The translations under genes and the position numbers were made by a program. This document shows positions 39,824-49,164 of a DNA stretch of 64,000 nucleotides, piece after piece. The notes beneath the pieces were generated by a model, which saw nothing but the letters and a program-made list of their open reading frames with translations, made no database searches and was not told the origin of the DNA. The stretch lies in NCBI GenBank assembly GCA_019636735.1, contig JAHBWY010000004.1, positions 62,001-126,000 on the forward strand, read 5' to 3'. The number at the start of each line of letters is the position of its first letter. Position 1 is the stretch's first letter. The stretch comes from Phycisphaeraceae bacterium (GTDB lineage: Bacteria > Planctomycetota > Phycisphaerae > Phycisphaerales > SM1A02).

Positions 39824-41990
39824 TCGAACTCCCGGCACTGCGGCCGAGCGACACGGCGCATCGGCCGCGGTGCCACCCGTGACCGGGACGCCATCGGCGG
39901 CCGAGTCGTCGACCGACCGCACCGGGCCGAGCGGCACATTCCACAGGGGCGAACCAGCAACCGGAACCGCCTCTGCGGGGCCCGGCGATGCGATCGCAGC
40001 GGCTCTTGAACGGGCCATCGGCGCGCTTCGCTCGCTTCAGCGCGAGGATGGCCACTGGTGCGCTGAACTCCAGGGTGACTCGATTCTCCAGAGCGAGTAC
40101 ATCCTGATGAAGTGGATTCTGGGGCAGGAGCGCCAGCCTCTGGCCGATGGTCGCCCCGCCTCAACACTGCTTCGCATCGTCAACCAACTCCGGGCACAGC
40201 AGCGCCCCGACGGCGGGTGGGGCCAGTATCCGGGATCGGGCGTTGACCTCTCCGCGACCGTCAAGGCGTACTTCGTGCTGAAGCTCTATGGCGATGACCC
40301 CGAGGCGCCGCACATGCGGAGCGCTCGGGAGATCGTCCTCCGGATGGGCGGCGCGGAACGATGTAACTCCTTCTCCAAGTTCTATCTGGCTTGCCTGGGG
40401 CAGATCTCGTGGAACGCGGTGCCGGCGATTCCGCCCGAACTCGTCTATCTGCCAAAGTGGTTCTACTTCCACATGGACAAGATGAGCGCTTGGAGCAGGA
40501 CCATGATCCTGCCGCTCGCGCTCGTGGTCACGCTGCGGCCGACGCGTCGTCTGCCTACGGAGCTCTCGATCGACGAGCTCTACCTGAATCTTCGCGATCG
40601 TCATCGCCTCCTGATGCGAAGCGATGTGCCGCTTCGCTGGCGCCGCTTCTTCGGCGTCATCGATGCAACACTCAAGGCTCTGCATGGTCTCGGCGGATCA
40701 CCTCTGCGAGGCCGCGCGATCGCTCGATCTCTCAAGTGGATTCTCGCCCGCATGGGGCAGGATGCGCCGGCGCCGACGGAAGGCCTCGGGGCCATCTTCC
40801 CGCCGATGGTCTATGCGCAGATCGTCTTCAAGGCGCTCGGCTGGGATCGTTCCAACCCCATCTGGCGCCGCGCCGAACTCGAACTCGACGCCTTCATGAT
40901 CGAGGAGGGCGATCGGATTCGCCTTCAGCCCTGCTTCAGCCCTGTGTGGGACACGGGCATTGCGCTCTATGCGCTCGCCGACGCCGGGCTGAGTGTGGGC
41001 GATGCATCGGTCCGACGCGCCGCGGAGTGGCTCGTGGGCCGCGAGTGCAGACATCGAGGTGACTGGGCGGCGAACCTTCCGGCGGGAGTCGAGCCGTCGG
41101 GGTGGTGGTTCGAGTACCGAAACGCCTGGTACCCCGATGTCGATGACACGGCCATGGTGGCGATGGCGCTGCGTCGCAGCGAGCATCCGGAAGGCAAGGC
41201 CGCGGCGGAGCGGGGAGTTCGCTGGATCCTCGCCATGCAGAATGATGATGGCGGCTGGGCAGCCTTCGACAAGACGCGCGATCGGCGCATCTATGAGTAT
41301 GTCCCCTTCGCCGATCACAACGCGATTCAGGATCCGAGCTGCCCGGACATCACCGGCCGCGTGCTCGAGTGTCTCTCCTGGCATGGCTATCGCCTCGATC
41401 ATCCGGCGGTGGCGCGCGCGATCAACTACATCCGCTCGCATCAGGAGCGCGATGGGTGCTGGTTCGGTCGCTGGGGAGTGAACTACATCTACGGCACCTG
41501 GCAGTCGGTGATCGGTCCGATCCGCTGCGGCGTCTCTCGCCATGAAGAGTGGATCGCTCGCGCCGGCCGCTGGATCAAGAGTGTGCAGAAGCCCGATGGC
41601 AGTTTCGGTGAGAGCGCCAACTCCTACGAGGATGCCTCGCTCAAGGGGCAGGGCCCGAGCACGGCGAGCCAGACGGCATGGGCCGCGATGGTGCTTCAGG
41701 AGATCTACGGACCCGATGACCCCGATCTTCGTCGAGCGCTCGAGTGGCTCGCTCGCACTCAACTGACGCCCGAGCAGGCGGCGGATCGCGGCGCGAATCC
41801 CGATGGCGACCCGCCCGGAAGCTGGTGCGAACTCGAGTTCACCGGCACCGGCTTCCCGCGGGTCTTCTATCTGCGCTACCACCTCTATCGCCTCTACTTC
41901 CCGCTGATGGCGCTCGCGCGCGGAGTGCGCGGACGCAGTCAGAAGGGGGTCGACGCCGTGAACGAGACGCGCTCACCCGTGACGGGGTGA
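39771..41990 (+). CDS. shc: Squalene-hopene cyclase
   Basis: Cyclises squalene to hopene/diplopterol for hopanoid lipids at the inner membrane. The 739-residue protein has the catalytic DVDDTA at 456-461 (proton-donating Asp 458). Several QW repeats are visible: REDGHWCAELQGD, QRPDGGWGQYPGSG, NDDGGWAAFDKT, ERDGCWFGRWGVNYIYGTW and QKPDGSFGES. PPELVYLPKWFYFHMDKMSA is typical of the substrate channel. The first 75 residues are low-complexity Ser/Thr/Pro/Ala with no homology I recognise. ATG 39771 overlaps the previous gene; other starts are possible. No squalene-synthesis or hpn genes are adjacent. Confidence 0.94.
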   Translation: MSPVHFGALSPSDTSLTDRTPGTAAERHGASAAVPPVTGTPSAAESSTDRTGPSGTFHRGEPATGTASAGPGDAIAAALERAIGALRSLQREDGHWCAELQGDSILQSEYILMKWILGQERQPLADGRPASTLLRIVNQLRAQQRPDGGWGQYPGSGVDLSATVKAYFVLKLYGDDPEAPHMRSAREIVLRMGGAERCNSFSKFYLACLGQISWNAVPAIPPELVYLPKWFYFHMDKMSAWSRTMILPLALVVTLRPTRRLPTELSIDELYLNLRDRHRLLMRSDVPLRWRRFFGVIDATLKALHGLGGSPLRGRAIARSLKWILARMGQDAPAPTEGLGAIFPPMVYAQIVFKALGWDRSNPIWRRAELELDAFMIEEGDRIRLQPCFSPVWDTGIALYALADAGLSVGDASVRRAAEWLVGRECRHRGDWAANLPAGVEPSGWWFEYRNAWYPDVDDTAMVAMALRRSEHPEGKAAAERGVRWILAMQNDDGGWAAFDKTRDRRIYEYVPFADHNAIQDPSCPDITGRVLECLSWHGYRLDHPAVARAINYIRSHQERDGCWFGRWGVNYIYGTWQSVIGPIRCGVSRHEEWIARAGRWIKSVQKPDGSFGESANSYEDASLKGQGPSTASQTAWAAMVLQEIYGPDDPDLRRALEWLARTQLTPEQAADRGANPDGDPPGSWCELEFTGTGFPRVFYLRYHLYRLYFPLMALARGVRGRSQKGVDAVNETRSPVTG

Positions 41991-42637
41991 TTGAACGCCA
42001 GCTCGCGCGCATGAAGCAGCATGCGAAGGCCGGGTGGTCGGAGTTCCGCCGGCGCATAGAGATCGTCGCCGACGATCGGCAAGCCGATCCAGAGCAGGTG
42101 CAGGCGAAGCTGATGGCCCCGTCCGGTGATCGGTTCGAGTTCGAGCCGAGCGCCGGATCGTGACGCGGGAAGCTCTGACGCGCCGGGAGTCGCGAGCGCC
42201 GGCAAACTGGTCAAACGCTCGAGCACACGCCAGCGCGTGAGGCTCGGACGGCCATGCGTGTGACAGACCATCTGCCGCGGTGGGTCATCGAGATTCTTGC
42301 GAATGGGAAGGTCGACTTCGCCCGAGTCACCCTCGGGAGAGCCCGCGACAATCGCCTCGTAGCGCTTGGAAGTTCGTCGCTCCTGGAACTGCATGCTCAG
42401 CGCTCGATGCGTCTCCGCGTCGAGCGCGAGAACGATGACCCCTGAGGTGTCCCGATCGAGTCGATGCACGATGCGAGCGCCGGGATAGCGCTGAGCGGCG
42501 CGCGCGACGAGGCAATCGGCCTTCTCGGGACCGATGCCGGGCACGCTCAAGAGCCCCGCTGCCTTGTCGAGCACGATGAGTGCCTGATCGGCATGGAGGA
42601 GCGTGTAGCCATCGCCAGCGGTCGAGGGTGCCGTCAC
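41939..42637 (-). CDS. RluA/RluD-family 23S rRNA/tRNA pseudouridine synthase
   Basis: A 232-residue protein with the catalytic motif RIVHRLDRDTSGVIVLA (Asp nucleophile), preceded by LIVLDKAAGLLSVPG and followed by LEPITGRGHQLRLHL and LLLHARELAFNHP. There is no N-terminal S4 domain, so it is of the RluA rather than RluC/D architecture. It starts with GTG at 42637. The last 52 nt overlap the 3' end of the cyclase gene in convergent orientation. The exact uridine target is not predictable. Confidence 0.9.
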   Translation of the reverse strand: MTAPSTAGDGYTLLHADQALIVLDKAAGLLSVPGIGPEKADCLVARAAQRYPGARIVHRLDRDTSGVIVLALDAETHRALSMQFQERRTSKRYEAIVAGSPEGDSGEVDLPIRKNLDDPPRQMVCHTHGRPSLTRWRVLERLTSLPALATPGASELPASRSGARLELEPITGRGHQLRLHLLWIGLPIVGDDLYAPAELRPPGLRMLLHARELAFNHPVTGERVSFTASTPF

Positions 42638-42646
42638 AGGGCCGTG

Positions 42647-42656
42647 AGCCTAGACT
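42647..42656. promoter_or_regulatory. Interlocked divergent -10-like elements in a 28-bp intergenic gap
   Basis: AGCCTAGACT gives TAGACT on the plus strand (42651-42656, 9 nt before ATG 42666). On the minus strand it gives TAGGCT (42652-42647, 9 nt before GTG 42637). Neither start has a Shine-Dalgarno site. Two RNA polymerases could not occupy the site together. Confidence 0.5.
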
Positions 42657-42665
42657 GTTCGCTCC

Positions 42666-43973
42666 ATGCAAAGCCCTGCTCTCCGCGTTCTCGGGCGACC
42701 CGTGCCGATCCTCCTCGCGCTCGTCGCGACCACCAGTGTGATGGCGCAAGGGGCGCGCCCATCTTCGGAGAGCGCCTCGCCGCCCATCGACTGGCGCAGT
42801 GCCGAGGCGGGCATCCTGACGAACCAGACCCAGCTCACCTTCCGCGACCGCTTCGTGAAGGCGGGTGAGAGTTACTTCTCGCCCGATGGCCGCAGGATCA
42901 TCTTCCAGGCGGTGGAACAGCCGACCGACGAGCGTGAACCCGATGAGTTCTACGCGATGTTCGTCGCCGATCTCATCACTGCTGCGGAGTCGGACGGGGC
43001 ACCGCGCTGGCAACTCGAGAACATCCGGCGCGTGAGCCCGACGGGCAGCGCGAACACCTGCGGCTGGTTCCACCCGATCGACCCCGATCGCATTCTCTTT
43101 GCCACGACCATCGGGCCGCCGACCGCTTCTGATCCTCCCGGCTTTCAGCGCGGAACCAGCCGCTATCGCTGGAGCTTCCCGCCCGAGATGCGGATCGTGG
43201 AGGCGAAACTCTCCGAGTTGCCTCTCGTGCCGCTCGCCGCCGAAGCCAAGCCCGGTGACCCGAGCGACATTCCCACGAACCTTCTGCGCCTGCTGGCCGG
43301 CGACGGGCGCGCCTATGTAGCCGAAGGCTCCATCTCCAACGACGGTCGCACGCTTCTCTTCTGCTCGCTTGAGACCAACGAAGGTGACCTCTTCGTGAAG
43401 GACCTCGAGAGCGGCTCGATCACTCCGCTCGTGATGGCCCCGGGCTATGACGGCGGGCCCTTCTTCTCGCCGACCGGAGACCGGATCTGCTACCGCAGCG
43501 ATCGCCGCGGGAACAACCAACTTCAGTTGTATGTGGCCGACCTCGAGCGCGATGCGGAAGGTCGCGTGATCGGCGCGACGACCGAGTACGCCGTCACGGC
43601 CAACAGCGATGTGAACTGGTGCCCCTACTGGCACCCGGCAGGCGAACACCTGGTCTACGCCTCGAGCACCGTGGGGCACCGAAACTACGAGATCTTCGTC
43701 GTCGATGCCAGAAGTGACGATGGCGCGGTGCCGCCGCAGCGTCGCTACGGCACCAATCCTCGACGAATCACCTTTGCCGACGGCGCCGATGTGTTGCCCG
43801 TCTTCGATTCCACCGGAGCGATCATGATGTGGACGAGTCAGCGCCACGACGATCGCTCAAGCCAGGTGTGGATCGCCGACTTCGTGATGCCGCTTGAACC
43901 GCGAACTTCCGATCCGGGCGTAGGGCGCGTCGGGGGTGAAGCCGCGCCGGCCAACGGCGGGGCCGCGCGCTAG
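42666..43973 (+). CDS. Exported TolB-like beta-propeller protein
   Basis: A 435-residue protein with a signal peptide (VPILLALVATTSVMAQ). WD40/PD40-like TolB repeats are visible: YFSPDGRRIIFQAVEQ, SISNDGRTLLFCSLETN, FFSPTGDRICYRSDRRGNNQ and YWHPAGEHLVYASSTVGHRN, with VFDSTGAIMMWTSQR last. It begins LTNQTQLTFRDRFVKAGESY as in many TolB-like exported proteins. It is probably periplasmic. It lies 6 nt upstream of nadB, so the two may be co-transcribed; a functional link is not obvious. Confidence 0.87.
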   Translation: MQSPALRVLGRPVPILLALVATTSVMAQGARPSSESASPPIDWRSAEAGILTNQTQLTFRDRFVKAGESYFSPDGRRIIFQAVEQPTDEREPDEFYAMFVADLITAAESDGAPRWQLENIRRVSPTGSANTCGWFHPIDPDRILFATTIGPPTASDPPGFQRGTSRYRWSFPPEMRIVEAKLSELPLVPLAAEAKPGDPSDIPTNLLRLLAGDGRAYVAEGSISNDGRTLLFCSLETNEGDLFVKDLESGSITPLVMAPGYDGGPFFSPTGDRICYRSDRRGNNQLQLYVADLERDAEGRVIGATTEYAVTANSDVNWCPYWHPAGEHLVYASSTVGHRNYEIFVVDARSDDGAVPPQRRYGTNPRRITFADGADVLPVFDSTGAIMMWTSQRHDDRSSQVWIADFVMPLEPRTSDPGVGRVGGEAAPANGGAAR

Positions 43974-43979
43974 GCGACC

Positions 43980-45641
43980 ATGTCGTCCGTTCGCGAGCGT
44001 CGCCATCTCATTCCCTACCGCAGCGCACGGCTGCCGTCGATCTTCACCGATGTCCTGGTGATCGGATCGGGCGTTGCAGGCCTGCGCGCGGCCATTGAAG
44101 TGGCGCGGCAGCGCGAGGTCATCGTGCTGGCGAAGGAGTCGCTCGAGCTCTCGAACACGGCGTGGGCGCAGGGGGGCATCGCGGCGGTGCTCGACTCGGA
44201 TGATTCGCTGGAGAGTCACGAGGGTGACACGCTTGAAGCGGGGGCGGGGCTCTGCGAGCCGGGGCCGGTGCGCATCCTCGTGACCGAGGGGCCGGCGGAG
44301 GTCGAGCGACTCCTCGAATGGGGCATGCAGCTCGATCGCACCGCGTCGGGAGCGCTCGAGCTCGGGCTTGAGGGCGGGCATCGCCGCAAGCGGATCGTGC
44401 ACAGTGATGGCGATGCGACCGGGCACGAGCTCGCCCGCACGCTGCTTGCTGTGGCGCGAAGGACCCCGCAGCTTCGCATCTTCGAGCGCTGCTTTGCCGT
44501 CGACCTCGTGGTCGATGAAGCGCGTGGCGTCACGGGCGCGCTGACCTGGCACCCGAAGCATGGGCTTCAGCTCATCCGCGCGGGGGCGACACTGCTCGCC
44601 TCCGGCGGGGCGGGTCAGGTCTATCGCGAGACGACCAATCCGAGAGTGGCGACGGGCGATGGACTTGCCATGGCGTGGCGCGCCGGCGCCGAGCTTGCTG
44701 ACCTCGAGTTCATGCAGTTTCATCCGACGACGCTCTATGTCGCGGGCGCCCACCGGGCATTGATCACCGAGGCGGTGCGCGGCGAGGGTGCGCGCTTGGT
44801 CGATCGAGAGGGCGTGCGGTTCATGGAGGGGCGTCACCCGATGGCGGAGCTTGCGCCGCGCGACATAGTCTCGCGTGCGATCGTCGAACACCTCTCCGCT
44901 CGCCACGACTCGCATGTCTTCCTCGACGCGCGGCACATGGGCACCGACGGCTTCCGTCGCCGTTTTCCGGGGCTGGCGCGGATGCTCGAAGAGTTCTCAC
45001 TCGATGGCGGCCGTGATCTCATTCCGGTGTCGCCCGCGGCGCACTATCTCATTGGTGGCGTGGTGACCGATGAGCACGGTCTCACCTCGCGGCTCGGTCT
45101 CTTCGCCGCAGGTGAGGTGGCCTGCACGGGTGTTCACGGCGCCAACCGCCTCGCGAGCAACAGCCTTCTCGAGGGTCTCGTCTTCGGACGCCGTGCCGCT
45201 GAGGCGATGCTCGGCCTCTCGACGGAGCGACCTGTTCCGCGCGACTTCGAGTGCGTGGTCCCTTCGACGGATCGCGCCGATCTCGACCTCGGCGACATTC
45301 GCCAGAGCTTGCGCAGCGCCATGTGGCGTCATGTCGGCGTGCGGCGCGATGGAGCGCATCTCCGCGATGTGAAGGACATGTTCCGCTTCTGGACCCGATA
45401 TGGCCTGCGGGCGGTCTTCAACGATCCATCGGGGTGGGAGACGCAGAACCTGCTCATGATCGGTTCGGTGATGACCAGGGCGGCGCTCGCTCGCGAGGAG
45501 AGCCGCGGCACCCACGCTCGCCTCGATTTTCCCGAGGGCGAGCCCTCCGGAGCCGTCCATCGCCTCTGGTCGATCGACAGGGCGGAGCCGCTCTCGGCGC
45601 CGGTGGGCCGCTTGACGGCTGCGGTATCCTCTCCCCGGTGA
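43980..45641 (+). CDS. nadB: L-aspartate oxidase
   Basis: FAD enzyme oxidising L-aspartate to iminoaspartate, the first step of de novo NAD synthesis. The 553-residue protein shows VLVIGSGVAGLRAAIE (FAD dinucleotide motif), SNTAWAQGGIAAVL, the covalent-site-lacking HSDGDATGHELARTL, EFMQFHPTTLYV, LITEAVRGEGARLVDREG and HGANRLASNSLLEGLVFG. The C-terminal helical domain is present. nadA and nadC are not adjacent. The downstream lipoprotein gene overlaps its stop by 4 nt. Confidence 0.95.
   Translation: MSSVRERRHLIPYRSARLPSIFTDVLVIGSGVAGLRAAIEVARQREVIVLAKESLELSNTAWAQGGIAAVLDSDDSLESHEGDTLEAGAGLCEPGPVRILVTEGPAEVERLLEWGMQLDRTASGALELGLEGGHRRKRIVHSDGDATGHELARTLLAVARRTPQLRIFERCFAVDLVVDEARGVTGALTWHPKHGLQLIRAGATLLASGGAGQVYRETTNPRVATGDGLAMAWRAGAELADLEFMQFHPTTLYVAGAHRALITEAVRGEGARLVDREGVRFMEGRHPMAELAPRDIVSRAIVEHLSARHDSHVFLDARHMGTDGFRRRFPGLARMLEEFSLDGGRDLIPVSPAAHYLIGGVVTDEHGLTSRLGLFAAGEVACTGVHGANRLASNSLLEGLVFGRRAAEAMLGLSTERPVPRDFECVVPSTDRADLDLGDIRQSLRSAMWRHVGVRRDGAHLRDVKDMFRFWTRYGLRAVFNDPSGWETQNLLMIGSVMTRAALAREESRGTHARLDFPEGEPSGAVHRLWSIDRAEPLSAPVGRLTAAVSSPR
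45625..45630 (+). promoter_or_regulatory. TATCCT -10-like hexamer inside nadB 3' end
   Basis: It ends 7 nt before the GTG at 45638, in TATCCTCTCCC, repeating the 11-mer found at 21189 and 24184. It would give the lipoprotein gene an internal promoter within the nadB operon. Confidence 0.35.
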
Positions 45642-46327
45642 TTCGCGCCGCGTGCAGCCTGCTTCTTCTTTCGACCGCGGTTCTGCCGCTGTCGGGCTGC
45701 GTGCGGACGGAGTACATCCATCGGCCTTCCTTCTATGCCGAAGCATCGGGGCGACCTCTTGATGAGACCTGGGTGAAGCCTGATGGCACTCGAGTCGTCG
45801 TCAGCAGCCGTCGCCGCGACGACGATGGCGCACCGAAGATCCTTCAGGTGATGAAGATCGAGATTCTCGATGAGACCGATGAGCAGCGCAAGGAGCGGGA
45901 GAAGCGCGAAAAGGAGGAGGGGATCAAGGAACTTCTCCCGCGTGAGGAACTCCCCGACGGCACGCTGATCCTCCGGGCATGGACTCCCGATCAGGTGCTC
46001 GGGCACATCATGACCTGCCTGCGCAACGAGGAGTACGACGCGCTCTATGTCCACATGCTCGAGCCGGGCGTGCGGGCGCAGTGGGAGGCCTCAGGCGGCG
46101 GCGTGCAGGCATGGCGCGACTTCTGCCGCACCCATCGGCGCGACATCATGGCGATGGTGAATCGCATGAGCTTCTCTCTGCTGGGAGGCGATGTCGTGCT
46201 TGAGCGCTACGGCACGAACCAGTTGCGCACCCGCTTCTCGCCGAGACTCGAGCGCCAGTTCCGCTTCCGCGCCATCGAGATGGCCTACACCGCCGACGGC
46301 ATGAAGCTCACCGGCATCCGCGAATAG
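45638..46327 (+). CDS. Unrecognised lipoprotein coupled to nadB
   Basis: A 229-residue protein starting with GTG, overlapping the nadB stop (GTGA). The lipoprotein signal is ACSLLLLSTAVLPLSGC. A charged helical stretch (EQRKEREKREKEEGIKELL, about residues 85-105) precedes a mixed alpha/beta C-terminal domain with WTPDQVLGHIMTCLRNEEYD. The C-terminal part could be an NTF2-like or SnoaL-like fold, but no motif proves it. Function unknown. Confidence 0.78.
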   Translation: MIRAACSLLLLSTAVLPLSGCVRTEYIHRPSFYAEASGRPLDETWVKPDGTRVVVSSRRRDDDGAPKILQVMKIEILDETDEQRKEREKREKEEGIKELLPREELPDGTLILRAWTPDQVLGHIMTCLRNEEYDALYVHMLEPGVRAQWEASGGGVQAWRDFCRTHRRDIMAMVNRMSFSLLGGDVVLERYGTNQLRTRFSPRLERQFRFRAIEMAYTADGMKLTGIRE

Positions 46328-46340
46328 CGCGGCATCGCTC

Positions 46341-46358
46341 CGGCGGCAGCGGCCGCCG
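46341..46358. terminator. Candidate bidirectional hairpin before clpC stop
   Basis: CGGCGGC with GCCGCCG, a 7-bp stem and AGCG loop, between the convergent lipoprotein and clpC stops. No T-run is present. Confidence 0.35.
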
Positions 46359-46394
46359 CCTCGACGGGGTGGTCGATGACCCTGCGACGGACCC

Positions 46395-48932
46395 TCAGCC
46401 GGCGTTGGCGGGCTGGGGCGGCGGAGGCTGGCTCGGAGCGTGCTCGGCCCTGAAGGTGAGGTGCTCCTTCCCTTCTTCCCGCGTGACCCAGATCTTGTCG
46501 CCGGGGTTGAACTCGCCTGAGAGGAGGTTCTCCGAAAGCGGATCCTCCACGAACTGGGCGAGGGCCCGGCGCAGCGGTCGAGCGCCGAAGTCGGGGTTGT
46601 AGCCCTTCTCGATCAGGAAGTCCTTGGCGGGCTGGTCGAGTTCCATCTGCATGTTCTTCGCCTGAAGGCGATCGCGCACCTTGGCCAGCTCGAACTCGAT
46701 GATGTGGTTGAGATCATCCTTGACGAGCGGACGGAAGACGATCGTGTCGTCAAGGCGATTGATGAACTCCGGTCGGAAGTGCTTCTCGACCTCGCCCATC
46801 AGGGCCTTGCGCATCTTCTCGTAGTCCTGCACTTCGCTTCGCTTGGTGAAGCCGAACGCACTGCCGCCCTTGATGACATCGGCGCCGATATTCGAGGTCA
46901 TGATCAGGATGGTGTTCCTGAAATCGACATGGCGTCCGAAGCTGTCGGTGAGACGACCTTCCTCCATCACCTGGAGAAGCATGTTGAAGACATCGGGGTG
47001 AGCCTTCTCGACCTCGTCGAGGAGCACGACCGCGTACGGACGGCGGCGGATGCGCTCGGTGAGCTGACCGCCCTCCTCGTACCCGACATAGCCGGGTGGG
47101 GCGCCGATCAGCCGGGAGACATTGTGCTTCTCCATGTACTCGCTCATGTCGAGCGTCATGAGAGCGTCCTGGTCTCCGAACATGAACTCGGCGAGGGCCT
47201 TCGCGAGAAGCGTCTTTCCGACACCGGTCGGGCCGAGGAACATGAACGATCCCATCGGTCGCTTCGGATCCTTGAGGCCGGAGCGCGCCTTGCGAATGGC
47301 GCGGGAGACGGCGCGGACGGCCTCCTCCTGCCCGACGACGCGCTTGTGCAGCTCCTGCTCGAGCTGGAGCAGCCGCTGGGACTCCTCCTTCTCGAGGCGT
47401 GTCAGCGGCACGCCGGTCATCTTGCTCACGACTTCGGCAATGACGACCTCGTCGACGACGCCGTCAACCTCGTTCATGCGCTCGCGCCACGCCTGCTGCA
47501 CGCGCTCCTTCTCCTTGCGGAGCTTCTCCGCCTGGTCGCGGAGCTCCGCGGCCTTCTCGTAGTCGGCGCTCTTGACCGCCTCGTCCTTCTCAATCGAGAG
47601 GCGCTCGATGCGCTCCTCGAGATCGGCGAGGTCGGGCGGCTTCGTCATGCTCTTCAGGCGAAGCCGGGCGCCAGCCTCGTCGATGACATCGATCGACTTG
47701 TCCGGCTGCACGCGGCCGGGGATGTAGCGTCCCGAGAGCTCGACCGCCGAGCGGAGCGCCTCGTCGGTATAGCGCACGCGGTGATGCGTGGCGTACTTGT
47801 CGCGGAGCCCCTTCAGGATCTCGACCGTCTGATCGGGCGAAGGCGGATCGACGGGAATCGGCTGGAAGCGGCGCTCGAGCGCGGCATCCTTCTCGATGTA
47901 CTTGCGGTACTCATCGAAGGTGGTCGCACCAATGCACTGGATCTCGCCGCGGGCGAGCGAAGGCTTCAGGACATTGCTCGCGTCGATCGCACCCTCGGCG
48001 CCGCCAGCGCCAACCAGCGTGTGCAGCTCGTCGATGAAGAGGATGACATTCTTCGCGCGGCGCACTTCGCTCATGACCGCCTTGATGCGCTCCTCGAACT
48101 GGCCGCGATACTTGGTTCCGGCGACCATCATGGCGAGGTCGAGCACCACCAGGCGCTTGTCATGGAGAAGGTCGGGGACCTCCTGCGAGACGATGGACTG
48201 CGCCAAGCCTTCGACGATGGCCGTCTTGCCGACGCCCGCTTCGCCGAGGAGAACGGGGTTGTTCTTGGTCCGGCGGCAGAGCACCTGAATGAGACGCTCG
48301 ATTTCACGCTGACGGCCGATGACTGGGTCAAGCTCGCCGCTCTTGGCGAGTTCGGTGAGATCGCGCCCGAAGCTGTCGAGCGCCGGGGTCTTGCTCTTGC
48401 CGCGGCGGGTGGCGGTGCCGGGGGCGGCCTCCGGGGGACCGGGCTGCTCCGCCGCCTCGGGCTGCGGTGAGCCGCCTTCCTGCTCGCTCTCGGCGCCGGC
48501 GCCAAGGAGATTCAGCACCTCGTCGCGGACTTCCTCGAGCTTGAGTCCGAGGTTCATGAGCACCTGCGCGGCCACGCCATCCTGCTCGCGCAGAAGGCCG
48601 AGCAGAAGGTGCTCGGTACCCACATAGTTGTGGTTCAGGTTCCGGGCCTCCTCGATCGCGTACTCGATGACCTTCTTCGCCCGCGGCGTCTGGGGCAGCT
48701 TGCCCATGGTCACCATTTCGGGGCCGCTCTTGACGAGCTTCTCCACCTCGAGGCGAACCTTGCGCAGATCGATGTCCAGGTTCTTCAGGACATTCGCTCC
48801 GACGCCGGAGCCTTCCTTGACGAGACCGAGCAGGATGTGCTCAGTCCCGATGTATTCGTGGTTGAAGCGCTGGGCCTCCTGGTTGGCCAGGGCCATGACC
48901 TTGCGGGCGCGATCGGTGAGCCTTTCAAACAT
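46395..48932 (-). CDS. clpC: ATP-dependent Clp protease ATPase subunit ClpC
   Basis: An 845-residue Hsp100 unfoldase. Two N-terminal Clp repeats (residues 1-142) carry GTEHILLGL and GTEHLLLGL; their E31 and E107 align with the phospho-arginine-binding Glu 32 and 106 of Bacillus ClpC. AAA domain 1 has [14 protein letters not shown], and a UVR-like M-domain lies near 420-480 ([20 protein letters not shown]). AAA domain 2 has [15 protein letters not shown] Gly/Pro/Ala/Gln-rich linker lies at about 145-185. The ATG has AGGAGG 5 nt upstream. ClpC feeds ClpP; clpP is not in the window. Confidence 0.96.
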   Translation of the reverse strand: MFERLTDRARKVMALANQEAQRFNHEYIGTEHILLGLVKEGSGVGANVLKNLDIDLRKVRLEVEKLVKSGPEMVTMGKLPQTPRAKKVIEYAIEEARNLNHNYVGTEHLLLGLLREQDGVAAQVLMNLGLKLEEVRDEVLNLLGAGAESEQEGGSPQPEAAEQPGPPEAAPGTATRRGKSKTPALDSFGRDLTELAKSGELDPVIGRQREIERLIQVLCRRTKNNPVLLGEAGVGKTAIVEGLAQSIVSQEVPDLLHDKRLVVLDLAMMVAGTKYRGQFEERIKAVMSEVRRAKNVILFIDELHTLVGAGGAEGAIDASNVLKPSLARGEIQCIGATTFDEYRKYIEKDAALERRFQPIPVDPPSPDQTVEILKGLRDKYATHHRVRYTDEALRSAVELSGRYIPGRVQPDKSIDVIDEAGARLRLKSMTKPPDLADLEERIERLSIEKDEAVKSADYEKAAELRDQAEKLRKEKERVQQAWRERMNEVDGVVDEVVIAEVVSKMTGVPLTRLEKEESQRLLQLEQELHKRVVGQEEAVRAVSRAIRKARSGLKDPKRPMGSFMFLGPTGVGKTLLAKALAEFMFGDQDALMTLDMSEYMEKHNVSRLIGAPPGYVGYEEGGQLTERIRRRPYAVVLLDEVEKAHPDVFNMLLQVMEEGRLTDSFGRHVDFRNTILIMTSNIGADVIKGGSAFGFTKRSEVQDYEKMRKALMGEVEKHFRPEFINRLDDTIVFRPLVKDDLNHIIEFELAKVRDRLQAKNMQMELDQPAKDFLIEKGYNPDFGARPLRRALAQFVEDPLSENLLSGEFNPGDKIWVTREEGKEHLTFRAEHAPSQPPPPQPANAG

Positions 48933-49150
48933 GCGACCTCCTGACTGCTGGATCGAACGGGATCCTCTTCCTCTACGCCGTTGCCGACGGGACGGACCAT
49001 GGAATCGTAGGTTCCCGTGGTCCGATCGTCAGGCGATCACCGCAATCCGGAGGCCTGTTCGCCGCCGTCGTGCCGCGCCGCATCGACAGCATCGACCGGC
49101 CATGAGGGCCTCTTCAGGGGTTCCTCCCATCGAATGGCGCATCTTCTGCG

Positions 49151-49156
49151 TAGTCT
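49151..49156 (+). promoter_or_regulatory. TAGTCT -10-like hexamer before metalloprotease gene
   Basis: It ends 8 nt before the ATG at 49165; no Shine-Dalgarno site is present. Confidence 0.4.
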
Positions 49157-49164
49157 TTCGTGTC

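Noticed and set aside
46704-48470. Open frame of about 590 codons antisense to clpC
   Set aside because: Mirrors the conserved ClpC coding sequence; its product is Leu/Asp/Ala-rich without domain features.
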